This document shows, piece by piece, positions 45,840 through 59,000 of a stretch of DNA of 64,000 nt (positions are counted from its first letter, which is position 1; each line of letters begins with the position of its first letter). Under the pieces are notes generated by a model that saw only the letters and a program-made list of their open reading frames with translations, was not told where the DNA came from and did not search any database. The stretch spans positions 7,947,001 to 8,011,000 of the forward strand of contig JAYKKT010000059.1 in NCBI GenBank assembly GCA_036023115.1. The letters are read 5' to 3'. The stretch is from Brasenia schreberi (taxonomy: Eukaryota; Streptophyta; Magnoliopsida; Nymphaeales; Cabombaceae). The translations under genes were made by a program, and so were the position numbers.

Positions 45840-48800
45840 AGCCCTCATATAAGAGATAGGAGACATTTGTGAATGCCTTAAGCATACATGCTGCCACCAC
45901 CCAGGGACCATGGATGCTAGCAGGTGATTTTAACGAAATAGCATCCTCAAGTGAGAAAAAAGGAGGAACCATAAACTCCTCTATGAATAGGAGCAAGCAA
46001 TTTGTGTCATGGATCAACTCTTACAACCTCTTAGACCTTGGAACACATGGACCTAGGTATACAAGGTGAGGACCAAAGCGCCCAGGATCTGAGTGATTAT
46101 TCAAAAGATTAGATAGGGGTTTATGCTACGGCGAATAGAGAATGCAATTTAAAGATACTGCTGTGCTAGTACTTCCACATACAACATCATATCATCACCC
46201 ATTGCTCATTAAGGAAATACAACGGAAGCCAAACATAAAGTTTAGACCCTTTTAATTAGAGGCAATGTGACAGAATCATAAATAGTTCAAAAACTTCCTT
46301 CACCAAACTTGGAGCAAAGGTAGCTCTATTAATCAAGCATTGACTAATCTATTCCCGAAATCAAAAAGGTGGAATGTTGAGGTCTTTGGGAATTTGCACA
46401 GGAGAAAACCACAACTCCATACTAGACTAAAAGGGATACAAGGAGCGGCAGACTATGGAACCAACTCTTTCCTGTAAAGGCTCGAAATATAGTTGCAAGA
46501 GGAACTAGAAGAAGTATTCCAGAATGAAGAAATTTATTGGTTCTAAAATGCTAGTAAGACATGAATCAGATATGGTGATAGAAACTCACAATATTATCAC
46601 ATAAAGACAATGGTTCACAGACGGTAAGACATGAATACAATACATGCACCTTCTGTATCTTGAATCATTTGTATTCTGCCTTGCCGTCTGTGAACCATTG
46701 TCTTTATGTGATAATATTGTGAGTTTCTGTCACCATATCTGATTCATGTCTTACTAGAATTTTAGAACCAATAAATTTCTTCATTCTGGAATACTTCTTC
46801 TAGTTCCTCTTGCAACTATATTTCGAGCCTTTACAGGAAAGAGTTGGTTCCATAGTCTGCCGCTCCTTGTATCCCTTTTAGTCTAGTCAAGACCCACAAC
46901 GCATCAAGCAAGACATATTGAAATACTACCAATATCTCTTTAACAAGGAAATATGCCCTAGGTTGTGGGTGAATATATTGACTTTCTAGCCTTGAGTGGA
47001 AGATAATGAAATGGCACAATTAGAATGCATATGCTCTACAGAGGAAATACACCAATCTATCCATGAAATGCATCCACTAAAAGCATCAAGAGAGGATGGG
47101 CTCCCAACCATGTTCTTTTAGAAAAACTAGGAAATGCTAGGGGATGATATAATCAGATTTGTACAACATGCGTGGAAGACTAGAGGTCAGTTGCACATCA
47201 TCAATGCCACACTAATAACTCTCCTCTTGAAAGTAGAGCAACCAGCATATATTAATCAGTTTCATCCTATATCCCTATGTAAAACCATATATACATGTGT
47301 TACAAAGGTTCTAGTTGACAGGTTGAAGACTTTAATGCCCAAGATGGTGAGCTCAGCGCAAACATGTTTTGTACCCAACAAAAATATCCATGATAACATC
47401 ATCATAGCCAAGGAGATCACACACATGCCCAGGTTAGATGATTATCAAGGTTGATCTCGAGAAAGCCTATGATAGATTAAATTGGGATTTTATGAGGCGG
47501 ATATTAGAGGAAATACATTGCCCGAGCATAGCACTCAAAATTATAATGGAGTGTGACCATTCCACCATACAATATTCTATAGATCAAAGAGAAGACAAAT
47601 AGGGTCCAACTCTCGAGAGGAGTGAGACAAGGTGACCCGCCTTCACCATATCTCTTTGTGTTAGCCATGAAAAAATTAGCACACCTCATCAGCCGAAGTG
47701 GAGCACAAGACATGGAAACCTATCGTCATTGTAAAATAGGGATTAGTGATATCTCATCTAATATTCATTGACGACTTGTTAATTTTTGGGGAAGCGTCAC
47801 CCATACAAATGGAGTGCATGGTACAATGCTTGGATGTATTTACCTCCATGTCGGGGGCAAAAAGTAAACCAAGCAAAAACTAGTACATTATTCTCACGTA
47901 ACATAACAAAGGATAAGGTGAAAGAAATTAGACACATATGTGGCTTTACTCAAGTACAAAACCTGGGTAAATGTTTGAGAATAAGATTTGAACAATGTGA
48001 AAGATCAAGAGAATACCTTCGAGACATAATTGAAAGAGTTTGCAATCGCTTAAGTGGATGGAAGGCACAATGCCTTTTCCTGGCCGGAAGGGTCTCCTTA
48101 ACAAAATTAGTGGTCACTACAAAACCTCTATTTCACATGCAATCCCCTAGAATACCCAGGAAGATAACTAATGAACTAGAAAACTCCAAAGAAGCTTTAT
48201 ATAGGAGAGACAAACTCCACGAGAAAGCCCTACCTTATTGGATGGGAAACTCTATGATGGACAAAGTGAGCTAGTGGTTTAGGAATGCGAACTATGCGAG
48301 GGATGATTGAAGCCTTCATCATGAAACTGGGATGGAAGCTATATACTGGCTCCAATGACCTATAGGTGAGGGTGCTAAGAGAAAGGTATAACTGAAGATT
48401 TGATGATGGCAAAACTATTTGCTACAAACCGTTTGACTCGCATCTTTGCAAAGAAATAGTCAAAGTGTGGCCTCGAATGGTTGGAGGCACGAAATGGGAA
48501 TTAGGAAATGGCATATCTATCAAATTTTGGAAAGATGATTGGATGAGAGAAACTGGTTGTTTAGATCGGCATATAGTAAAAAACATTGAGGAGCATGAAC
48601 TACAATGGAACGTGAAGGACACCATGGGAACAAGTGGTGAATGTAACTTCAATGTCCTTCAAACCATGACGGTGCTGCCCCCGAAAGACACTAATGGGAT
48701 GATCAACTTGCTTGGAAACCAACAAACTTCGATAAGTTCTCAATAGCCGGTTGTTATTTGACAAATGTTTCTGAATCTCAATCACAAGAGTATGGTATAT

Positions 48801-49190
48801 GGAAAAGAGTGTGAAAATGGAGAGGCCCAGCATGCATCCAAACCTTCTTATGGCGAGTGATGCATCATCGCCTACCAACTAGAGAATGGAGAACCTGGTG
48901 GTCATGGGACGACAATACCTATGAATTCTGTAGTAACCAGATGGAAATTGTTCTACACATATTGAGAGACTGTAGAGAAAATGCTTATGTATGGGCCAAA
49001 CTAGTGAAACAGGAACAACTTCTCAATTTCTTCATAGGAATGTGAATGAATGACTGAGATTAATCCTAACTAGTGAATTGGGAATGACTACTGAAGGAAT
49101 TACACTATGTTCGAGGAGTACAAAGAGACAACAAATAAGCGGGCCATTATTAGTAGTTTCATGAAACAAATTTCAAATGCAATGCATGAA
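45840..49190 (+). mobile_element. L1-like LINE (endonuclease, RT, zf-RVT), decayed
   Basis: The domains follow L1 order on the plus strand: endonuclease (GPWMLAGDFNEIASSSEKKG, NLLDLGTHGPRYTR at 45900-46066), RT (FHPISLCKTIYTCVTKVLVD and FVPNKNIHDNI at 47134-47454, [13 protein letters not shown] near 47455), post-RT region (GWKAQCLFLAGRVSLTKLV at 47786-48274) and zf-RVT/C-terminal region (GNGISIKFWKDDWMRETGC at 48465-48746, HRLPTREWRTWW at 48857). Several stops and shifts occur. A near-perfect palindrome disrupts it at 46421-46887. No target duplication found. Confidence 0.85.
46421..46887. repeat. 204-bp near-perfect inverted repeat (palindrome)
   Basis: Arm 46421-46624 and arm 46684-46887 are reverse complements of each other over 204 bases with two mismatches that I can see and no gaps. 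The loop is 59 nt. The left arm is ordinary L1 coding sequence (between endonuclease and RT); the right arm is its inverted copy. Confidence 0.95.
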
Positions 49191-49399
49191 ATTTTTAGGC
49201 ATACGCCCCATCTCTCAACCAAAAAAATATATATTGTAGTATATGTATCTTTTAACATATGTTTTTTTCACCATAGAACTTTCATTCGGCTCGTAAAGCA
49301 ACATACAAGCAAGAACAATGCAAAACAAAGAAATGAGGATCTCAAACTAATAATTATATATCTTATACGATATAACAAAAGAAATTACTAATGTGCATC

Positions 49400-51040
49400 A
49401 ATCACCTTGTAAAGATAGCATCTCCCCAAAAGAAGTGTTTTGCCTTCATTTTTGATACACAAACACTATCCGAAAACATTAGAAAGCACAAAAGCACTTT
49501 TCACGGGTACAAAGACCACTTACAATTATAAAAGGATGAGACACACTCACCATTCACTATCACAAGAGAGGATGAAAGAAAGAAACAGAGAGATTAAAGA
49601 AAGAGAGTAAAAAAAGAGAGGTTGCACGAGGCAAACAACTACAACTCTCTGCTAAGAACCAAGAAAACTACTCTTCTCTACTCTCACTCTCTCCAACTAT
49701 TTAGAGGGGGAAAGAGAGAGGAGGAGGAGGAAGAAGAAAGGGAGAGAATTACATTGATAAAAAGCCAAACAATGACTTGCTCCCCCTCTTATTCGACTTT
49801 AACATTTTAACATACTTTGTTATTACAATATATTTGTGATTCAATAATATTTAGTGCAACTGGCATATGTATCATTTTAGAAGACAATTTATACGGATAC
49901 ACATGTTATACTTGCTTTGTGTATAACCCTGTGATGGCAAAGCATCTGCGTCTATCCTTCCATATCCTAATATTTAGGAAATTACAATGGGATAAAATAG
50001 GTCTGCCTATCGAACATCAATTTTATACACCATAACCAACCCTAGGTATATGTTTTCCATGCCCAACAAAAGATAATTGCAAATTAGGTAGTGAGCAACA
50101 TGTTCACAATTCTCAAAATTAAATTGTTTTACACTAAGATCCAATAATTGATGAATTAATCTAAATAATTGAATATTTCTAATGTTAGCTAAGGTGTGTG
50201 TTTTATGTCCTTTGAATCCTTTTATCTAATACCTGTTCAAAATATTTGACCATGAACTTGAATCCACACTAGTTAAACTAGTTTATACTTTCTCCATTTC
50301 AGTTGGATTAGGTTGGGTTGGATCACTACTTCCATAAGTATTTCGTGTATTAATTTTCACTTTCATAACACATTGTTTATGCATCATTAGATAGTTGACC
50401 CCCTTGAGGTCATTTTGATTACTAAAGGTGTCAATGAAGTTAATGGTGATTGTGTAAGATTTGTTATAAAGTCTTCAAGAATATCGTAGTTACTAGTTGT
50501 AATATTGAGAAAACATAGTTAGTGATATTGCATTAGGGAACAACCCTTTTATCTTTTGGGGTGACAAAAAAAATCTTTAAGCAGTGGATGTTAGCAGAAG
50601 AGGATATGTCATCGCTTTGTTGTGTTATTTTTACATTTTTGCCATTCTTCAAACCCCTAGACATTTTTAATCGTATCATTTTTCACTCTTCTCTCTCTCC
50701 TCTCTACCTTTCAATCTCTCCCTCTTTTTTGCTCTTCTCATTTGGTAGCAGGCGTGCCCTCCCATTCTCTTGACACTATCACCACCACCACCACCATTAA
50801 ATAGTAACTCTCCCTCCGCTCTGCCTCCCCCTCCTAACTACCTTGAGTAGAAGGACATACCTGGGGTGTGTCTGCCTACATGGGAGTACTCTCCTCAAGT
50901 GTGTCTGCCTTTTGAGCTAGACATACCTAGGCATATCAACCTTTTGAATCAAACACACCTAAGTACCCACTTAAGATAAACGCGAGCCCCATTCATGTGC
51001 TTTTCTTTTATCCTCTTTCTATTTCATCTCTTTTCTTCTT
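49400..51040. other. spacer with GA-rich and TC-rich low-complexity runs, no gene
   Basis: GA-rich stretch at about 49560-49760 and TC-rich stretch at about 50690-50790. Short open frames here match nothing I recognise. Confidence 0.45.
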
Positions 51041-51519
51041 TGTTTGATTTTTAGGTATGACAAGTTGTGGACGACTAGATGGATATACAATCACTACATC
51101 AGAAACTTAGAAATGTGCTAAGATGATTGTACATAGAAGATAAACACGTACTTCAATGCAAACAAATGAGATGAACCTTGTACAACCATCACGTTACAAG
51201 GCTCTAGTCCTTTGCATCCCCTAGAATAGCATGGTGATACATATCCTGATTCCATAGAAAGTGATGTATTGTTTTTATAGAGGGTGGCAAGGTTTATACT
51301 CCTTTTATTTTGGATTTACTTCCTAGCTTTGCAAGTCATATCACTTGTAAGGTGTGGAAATATTAGGTAAATTCTAAACATTTTCTAGAGTGAATGTTCA
51401 TTTGATTAGTAAATAAAATCAATATTCTTAAATATGATTATGATTAATGCATCTCATATAATTGTAGGGTATGTTAAAAAGCATGATTGCACCTTCATAG
51501 GGACCTTATAGAGTTGAGT

Positions 51520-52200
51520 AGTTAGAATGACATTATATATTGGTATGCACTATCAATAGTTTTGGGGTGAGATGACTATCATCCTAGCTTATGTCAATGA
51601 AATCTTTGGCCTTCAAATACATGGATATCTTGTTGCTGTTATGTAGGATATAGAGGGATAGAGAAAGGAAGTTATTTAGCAAATATTATAAACATTAATA
51701 CTCATGATTGTAGAGGCATAGATACTTAGAGCTATAAAGTTGGACTTGATCTAAGGAGAAGCTCGAATGCATGCACACATATTAGAGAAAAATGCATTCT
51801 TGTATCATTTATGCCATATTAGAAGCACACTAATAACTTGAAGGATAGGGTGTAAGCTGCGATTATGCAACTAGTGGCAGACAATGTACATAGTCAATGA
51901 ATATGCAACAATATTATTCTAATTAAGGTAATAATTGCTCTGCCTATATTGTTTTTAGTTAATATAATATGTTTTATATAATTTATTAAAAAGTATGATG
52001 TGTGTCACATGCATGGATCTATGAGTATTTTAAGGACTTGAGAGTTAGTCAATGATCGGGATGCATTGAGGGGCAACCTCGAGAAACTAGACAGATGGGG
52101 AAGATTACTCAATAATATTCTCCTACATCTCATTTTCCCTTTCTTAATTGTAAGAAATGATGATAGAGGAGGTATGGATACTAGATGTATGGCTGAAATT
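51520..52200 (+). pseudogene. plant mobile domain (PMD) relic 3
   Basis: Near 51550-51650 one frame reads WGEMTIILAYVNEIFGLQIH and then GYLVAVM, the PMD start block (compare MLWGEMAITLHDIHEILG of relic 1). Near 52060 a DALRGNLEKLDRWG-like piece may be a later part. It is more decayed than the other two copies. Confidence 0.5.
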
Positions 52201-52529
52201 TAGTCTATATGCGTTTCATATTTGACAATATTGTTTGATTATTTCTCTGTTAAGTTGCATATTGGTTCCTTGTATTTAGAAGAACAACATCAAAGGTGAG
52301 TACAAACTATCATAGTATCATAGATATATGTATTGTTTGGATGTCGTAGACAAGTAGATGCTTTCTTGAGTCATCCATGAGTTCATGGATGGATGTATTG
52401 TTCGCTTTGCCTATGCTAAACCCAGATCCAAATCTACAGGCCGGTCAAATGTGCCATGGTTCAGTTCGAAGAAACACGACTCAGTTTGGAAGTGCTTTTC
52501 TCTTTATAACAAAAGACACTGGATGCACC

Positions 52530-52740
52530 CAGGGCGTTGGCTCAATTGTCAGGGCTCTTTGACTCCTAAGTTGAGGGTGGCGAGTCCAATTTTTGGGGAG
52601 GGTGCATCATGCGTGTGTCGCCTTCAGCCTCCAATTTGAAAAGAAGAGGCAGAGCTGCAGGGTCTTTCACTTCACAAGAGTCAGGGTGTGAGTTCGAACC
52701 CCAGGGCGTGAATACCCCTCTCTATTGTAAAAAGAGGAGG
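52530..52740 (+). repeat. SINE-like tRNA-related stretch upstream of the RING-CH gene
   Basis: An A-box-like TGGCTCAATTGTCAGGG at about 52538 and a clear B-box GAGTTCGAACCCC at 52690-52702 are present, but at SINE-like rather than tRNA spacing. No target duplication was found. Confidence 0.35.
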
Positions 52741-52836
52741 CAGTGGACCGGATCCTTGCGGATTTGTCTTGACCAAGGGAATACTGCTAGGAAGAAAAAT
52801 TCTCAGTAAATGTGAAAAGGAGAAACAGCAAATCGA

Positions 52837-52870
52837 CGTCGTCGTCGTCGTCGTCTCTCTCTCTCTCTTA
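52837..52870 (+). repeat. GTC and CT repeats in the 5' UTR/promoter of the RING-CH gene
   Basis: A short run of GTC triplets followed by a CT run, about 80-110 bases before the start codon. CT-rich tracts near the transcription start are common in plant genes. Confidence 0.75.
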
Positions 52871-52947
52871 TGGGATTTCGGTGGACGAGTTCCGAGTAAT
52901 TTCTTTCTCGAGAGAGACGAGAAGACAATAATAGAGAGAGAAGGGGG

Positions 52948-53098
52948 ATGGAGGTGGAGGATCCTTCTAGCGCTGCTCCTCTAATCGAGACTACGGTGGC
53001 GGTACCCGAATCCGTCCACCAGATGGATAAGGATTCGATAGATCTCGAGGCCGGACCCTCCGAACAGATTCAGTGCAGAATTTGCCTTGAAACTGACG
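52948..53098 (+). CDS. RING-CH gene exon 1
   Basis: Begins [19 protein letters not shown] and ends after CRICLETD plus one base, at the donor G|GTGAGT. It carries the first zinc ligand pair. Confidence 0.9.
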
Positions 53099-56000
53099 GT
53101 GAGTTCGCCAAAACCTTTCAAATTTCACTCTACTCGGACGCCGGAATTCACATCCCTCTCCTATAATCTTTGTTGTTGTTCTTTTAGTTCCTGGGCTATG
53201 ATTCTGTTTGGCCAATTGCAGAAATTATGACTTCGTTGCAACGACAAACTTTTGCAATTTGGGTCTGATTTCATTCATCGCCTTCTGCAATGACAACTTA
53301 GATATTCATCATATGATCCATTATAAATTCATATACACGTTTTTCATGTCATTAAGAAATGACAAATGCATATCACATAACAAAGTTAATTATATGCCAT
53401 ATTACATAAAAATTTCACTGCTGAGAAAAGGCTTAATCATTCCAAACATGTTCAGCGAGATGACATAAGAGGATTTTGAAAATATTTTGCGTAGTTAATA
53501 GTACATGAAAGTAAATAGTGATGATAATGATTCGTATAATGGAGTTAGCAGTCATATAGGAGTTAGCGGTCATATAGCGTACTTAGCGGCCGAGGTAGTG
53601 GCCACGTAGCGACAACATTGCATCCTCAGACGCCACAAAATGATAATGGCTACATCACCTTGGGGTCTATTAAAACCTATAGCGCTCTATTGATAACATA
53701 GATTGGGACATGCTTTTAGGTAAGGGGAAGGAAGTAGGATTGCTAGGACTTGCATCTCTTTCTTGGGCAGTATATATGTATGACTTGTACTTTTGAGATA
53801 TACACAAGTGCACATCTGAAAATTCATTTCTACGTGGTTGCAGGGCAACTTGCGTCCCCTTTCCCAAGCTCTTCTTTATGTATTGCTTCTTCTATGTAGT
53901 TTGCTTCCTAATATCTATTGTAATTACATGTTATTTTAACACTCACTATTCTGTTCTGCTTCATATATTATTCTCACATTTACGGCCTGATATCTGTGCT
54001 GTCTATGCTGCTTATGATGCGCAAGCCTGTCTTTGCCTATCTTACCTGTACTTTGTTTATAAAGCATGGTTGCATGTCATTATGTAGTTGTGCAAATTAC
54101 TGAACTTTTTCAGGTTCCACTTTCAGGTCGGGATTTTATTGCTCCTTGTAAATGCAAAGGTACTTCAAAGTATGTCCACCGAGAGTGCCTGGACCATTGG
54201 CGAGCTGTGAGGGTATTTATGAACCTCTAAATTTTGGCTCACTTTTCCTCTAAATTAACGTTTATGCCAAATGAACTGAATATTGCTGCAAAACATGCAC
54301 ACAAAAAAAGAAACAATGTGTCTGAAATTCCATCTCGTGACCTTGAGATACACGTACTCATCTAGTGACTTCAAGTCACCTATCATCTTTTCATCCGGAT
54401 GACAATGGGCCCAGGTATGGGAAACTCTAGTGCATATGTCAAGTTATCAACCATACTCTTCATGCAACTGGGGCAACTTTACCCCCAAACAGTGCCTTCT
54501 AGAGTCTGATATAGCGCTCCTGTTGTTTGTTATACGAGGGTCAAGCCTTAGTTCAAAGATAACTCAAAGGTAATTCAGCTACACATGATTGAAAGATCTA
54601 AATTCAACTCAGGATCCAACTTGTACACCACAAAGGTGGTGAAAGTTACCATTTTAGGAAGAAACAGAGAGTAACCTCAGCATCAGAACAAACTCAGCCA
54701 CCATGAAATACTGCCCGATGCTACTCTAGAAGAGAAAACCACCTTGACCCCAACATGCATATTAATCATGACCACTGGTATATGCGAATCAGAAGATGGC
54801 TTCCACTTGACAATGAAGACCCATCATCAAGCAAACGTTTCACCTATTAGTTAAATACTAATGTGTTTCTTTTAACAAGCAAAAGGGCAAACTGATTTAA
54901 AAAGCACTTTACACATCACTCATGTCCAAAGTCCTCCCAGTTAACAATGTGGATAGCAAGATGCTATAATGTTTTCAACAAAGTGTTGTAGCAATACCCG
55001 GACACTGACCAACATGTGATAAGTGTGGACCTCCAAGTCCACAATCATACGTCAGATTCTCCAGTTCCAATTTGTCTGAGATGGTAGTGGACTAACTTCT
55101 AGCCAACTTTTGTCCAAATGGCTTGTAGACTAGGACATGTTAAATGCATAATGCCGGATGCAGTTAAGAGACTTGTTTGGAATAGGATGGACACAGGACA
55201 GTTAAACTAAGTGGGATCTTCTGGCATAGTTGATTCACAATTGCTGGTTGGAAACTTTCACTTTTTGAAGAAAACGGCTCTTATTTGCAATCTTCTGCTT
55301 GGACAGAGTTGATGTTACATGATCCCCTTTTCAGTGCAGTAATTTGATGCAGCTGTGATACTTTAAGGCGCTGAAAATTAGTCACAGGGTCATATCTGTA
55401 CAACAACAACAACTAAGCCTTTTCCCATACTAGATGGGGTCGGCTAACACAGGGTCATACCTGTACCAACTGAAATTTCTCATGATTATTTCAGCCTGTG
55501 GTTCTGTCATATTACGATTCACAATCACAGATATCCGTGAAGTTTCTAAATCGGAGGGCAAAGAAGACATGGCCAAGGTATACTAGAAGTTCTAGAAGAA
55601 TACAACAAAAAGAAAAGAAGGGAGTTCATTCATGGACAAATGTATGTTATACAAGAAAGATTATCCAAGGTCATATAGAAAAAGCTGCTTCCTCTAGTTT
55701 CTGTATATACCAGTCTGTCAGTGGAAATGCTTGAGCTTGTGAGTTTAGTTAACCACATGGACACTTGCCTCTAAGCACTGATGCATGAATTTGGGTGCCC
55801 ATTTTCATCAATTGTACCTTTAACCTCTCAACTCTCTCCATCTTGAATTTACCATTTTACTCTCTTGTTTCCCTAAGAGTGTTCGTCTTGCGATGAGATA
55901 ATCTTCCATCTTTTATTTCTTTAAGAGCATTCAACTGATCCAGTGTAGTTCAAAGATGCCCCCATCCCATATTTAGGCAATCCATAAGGAATGTTAGAAG

Positions 56001-59000
56001 CTTTTCTGATAGGGGAACTTCACTAAGGCCTTCCAAAGGAAAAAAGTCATGTCATATATTCCATTTTGTCACTACTTCCAGCAAATGCTGACATTATTAT
56101 TCTTTGAAGCATCTGTTTTGTTTACAGTCAGTTTGATTGTTCGCTAAAATGGATTTCTTCTTTGTTTCCTGCTGCAGGAAGGGTTTGCTTTTGCTCATTG
56201 TACAACTTGTAAAGCTCCTTATCACTTGAGAGCGCATGTGCCTGCAGATAGGAAGTGGCGAACCTTGAAGTTTCGTTTCTTTGTAACTAGGGATATTTTA
56301 TTCATCTTTCTAACCGTGCAACTTGTAAGTTGACTTTGGCTTTGCAGTGCTCTATCAGGAACTATAATTACATTCTCTTTCAGTTTAGGAGCACTGAACT
56401 ACCAAATTTTCTCTTCTTATTTCATTAATTACACATTACATATTATCAGTGCAGAAGTCGTGGGAATGCCCTTCCATTTTAGGAAAAGTTGATTTGGCCA
56501 CATTATGCATAACTACAGAGCAGGATCTGAATATAGGTGTCACAATTTACATAAAGAAAACAGTGTATGGATTAATAGGAGAGGACATTTAAGGTAAGAT
56601 ATCAGTAGTCCTAGTATATATCATGAATTTGAACTGGCAGGTTCTGACATAAAGCTAAACCTCTTTTACAAAGATATAGATACGGTTATGGAGAGAATGC
56701 AGATATGATTGGTATGACATAATTTTGTAATGCAAGGATGTGGTTAGTGGGTAAACAAAATACAGAGCATACTACTCTCTCTCTCACACACACACAGACA
56801 TACACCTGTTTATACATACATGAGGGAGAGAAGGGGGGAGAATTGATGTTTGCTACTGTTACACTGTTGGTTGCCTTCATGGTTCATACTTGATGGTTTA
56901 CTATGTGATGATAGCATAAGAGTGGCTGCTGTTGCATGTATATTTTGCCTGTACAAGCCATTTGGTTCTTCATTCCATCAAGGCATTCAAATGCTTGTAG
57001 GCTTGTAAAAAAGTGTGTATGATGATTGGAATCTGCAGTAATCGGTTGAGGCTCTGATAACTGTAAGTTATAAAAACCTGGTTATAGAACTCTGCAGATT
57101 CTCGTTTGATGCTAAAGTTCTGACAGATCATTGGTTCTTGACTGAGAATTTGCAATGTACTTAGCTCACATTTTATCTACTATTATTTTGCTTTAATGCA
57201 TCTTTTTCCCGGTATCTTCTTTCTTAATACAATATTTTCTTTGCATAGGTGATTGCTTCCCTGACCTATTTAGTATATTTCATCGATAACCATCAGCATG
57301 ATTGGCTGCGGTTGCTCTGGCATTTTGATGGCAAACTTAGTTTCTACTACATATGCGGTAATCCTCAGAATCTCTCTTAAAGTGTAAATGTTGAGTTACA
57401 TTGATATACTCTCGAGGTACATGTTAGAAACCTTTTATTATCTGAATAAAGGGAAATAAATAATTGGTACTTCACTATATGTGTATATCTGCACATATAC
57501 CTGTGCATGTGTATATAATATGTTCTAATACATGTTCTACACAATGGCGGGAAAGGATGTTTTTATGAGATTAACGTACCACTGGTTCCTGATAAACTAA
57601 TAAAGTACATAGAATATGAAGTACCTTGGTGCATGTTATACGTGGATGACATAGGGGTGGTGGATGAGACAAAGGAAGCAGTTAACAATATGCTCGAATT
57701 ATTAAGACTACTACAACTACAACTAAGCCTTTTCCCATACTAGACGGGGTCGGCTATATGGATTCTTTGTTTTCACAGATCCCTATCATGTGTCATGTTA
57801 GCAGTTAACTCACAATAAGCTAGATCATTCTTTATTGTTTCTTTCCAACACTTTTGTGGTCGTCCTCTAGCTCTTTTAATATTTTCCAAATTTAGTTTTT
57901 CATACCTTCTTATAGGTTCTTCTTTTGATCTTCTTTCTATATGTCCAAACCGTCGGAAACAATATTCTCTCATTTTATCCTCTATTGGTGCCACTCCTAA
58001 TTTGTTTCTAATAACCTCATTATGTATATGGTCTTTTCTTGTATGACCACTCATCCATCTCAACATCTTCATTTCTGTCACAAACATCTTTTGTACATAA
58101 CAACAACAACTAAGCCTTTTCCCATACTAGACGGGGTCGGCTACATGGATTCTTTGTTTCCACAAATCCCTATCGTGTGCCATGTTAGCAGTTAACTCCC
58201 AATAAGCTAGATCATTCTTTATTGTTTCTTTCCAACACTTTTGTGGTCGTCCTCTACCTCTTTTAATACTTTCCAAATTTAGCTTTTCTAACCTTCTTAC
58301 AGGTTCTTCTTTTAATCTTCTTTCTATATATCCAAACCATCTTAAACGATGTTCTCTCATTTTATACTCTATTGGTGCCACTCCTAATTTGTTTCTAATA
58401 ACCTCATTATGTATATGGTCTTTTCTTGTATGACCACTCATCCATCTCAACATCTTCATTTCTGTCACAGACATCTTTTGTACATGTTGATGATTAACTG
58501 CCCAACACTCAAAACCATAAAACATGGCAGGCCTAATTGCTGCTCTATAATATTTACCTTTTAATTTTAATGGTATGTTCTTATCACAAAGAATACCGGA
58601 TGCTCCTCTCCATTTTAACCAACCAGCATTAATTCTATGTATAACATCTCCATCAATTCTTTCATCACTCTGAAAAATTGACCCTAGATATTTAAAACTT
58701 TCCTTTTGGAATGCAATGTGTGCCAATTTTAATTTCTATGTCCTCTGAAGTAACCAAATGATCAAACTTACATTCCATATATTCTGTCTTTGTTCTACTA
58801 AGTCGGAGGCCTTTGCTTTCTAATGTTTCTCTCCATAGTTCCAATTTTCTATTAACTTTTTCCTTAGACTCCTCCACTAATACAATGTTATCTGCAAATA
58901 ACATACACCAAGGTACTTCATCTTGAATATGTTTTGTTAACTCATCCATCACCATTATAAATAAGTGTGGACTTAAAGTTGATCCTTGATGTAACCCAAT

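Noticed and set aside
46831..47019. Minus-strand frame in the palindrome
   Set aside because: It is the inverted copy of L1 coding sequence, not a separate gene.
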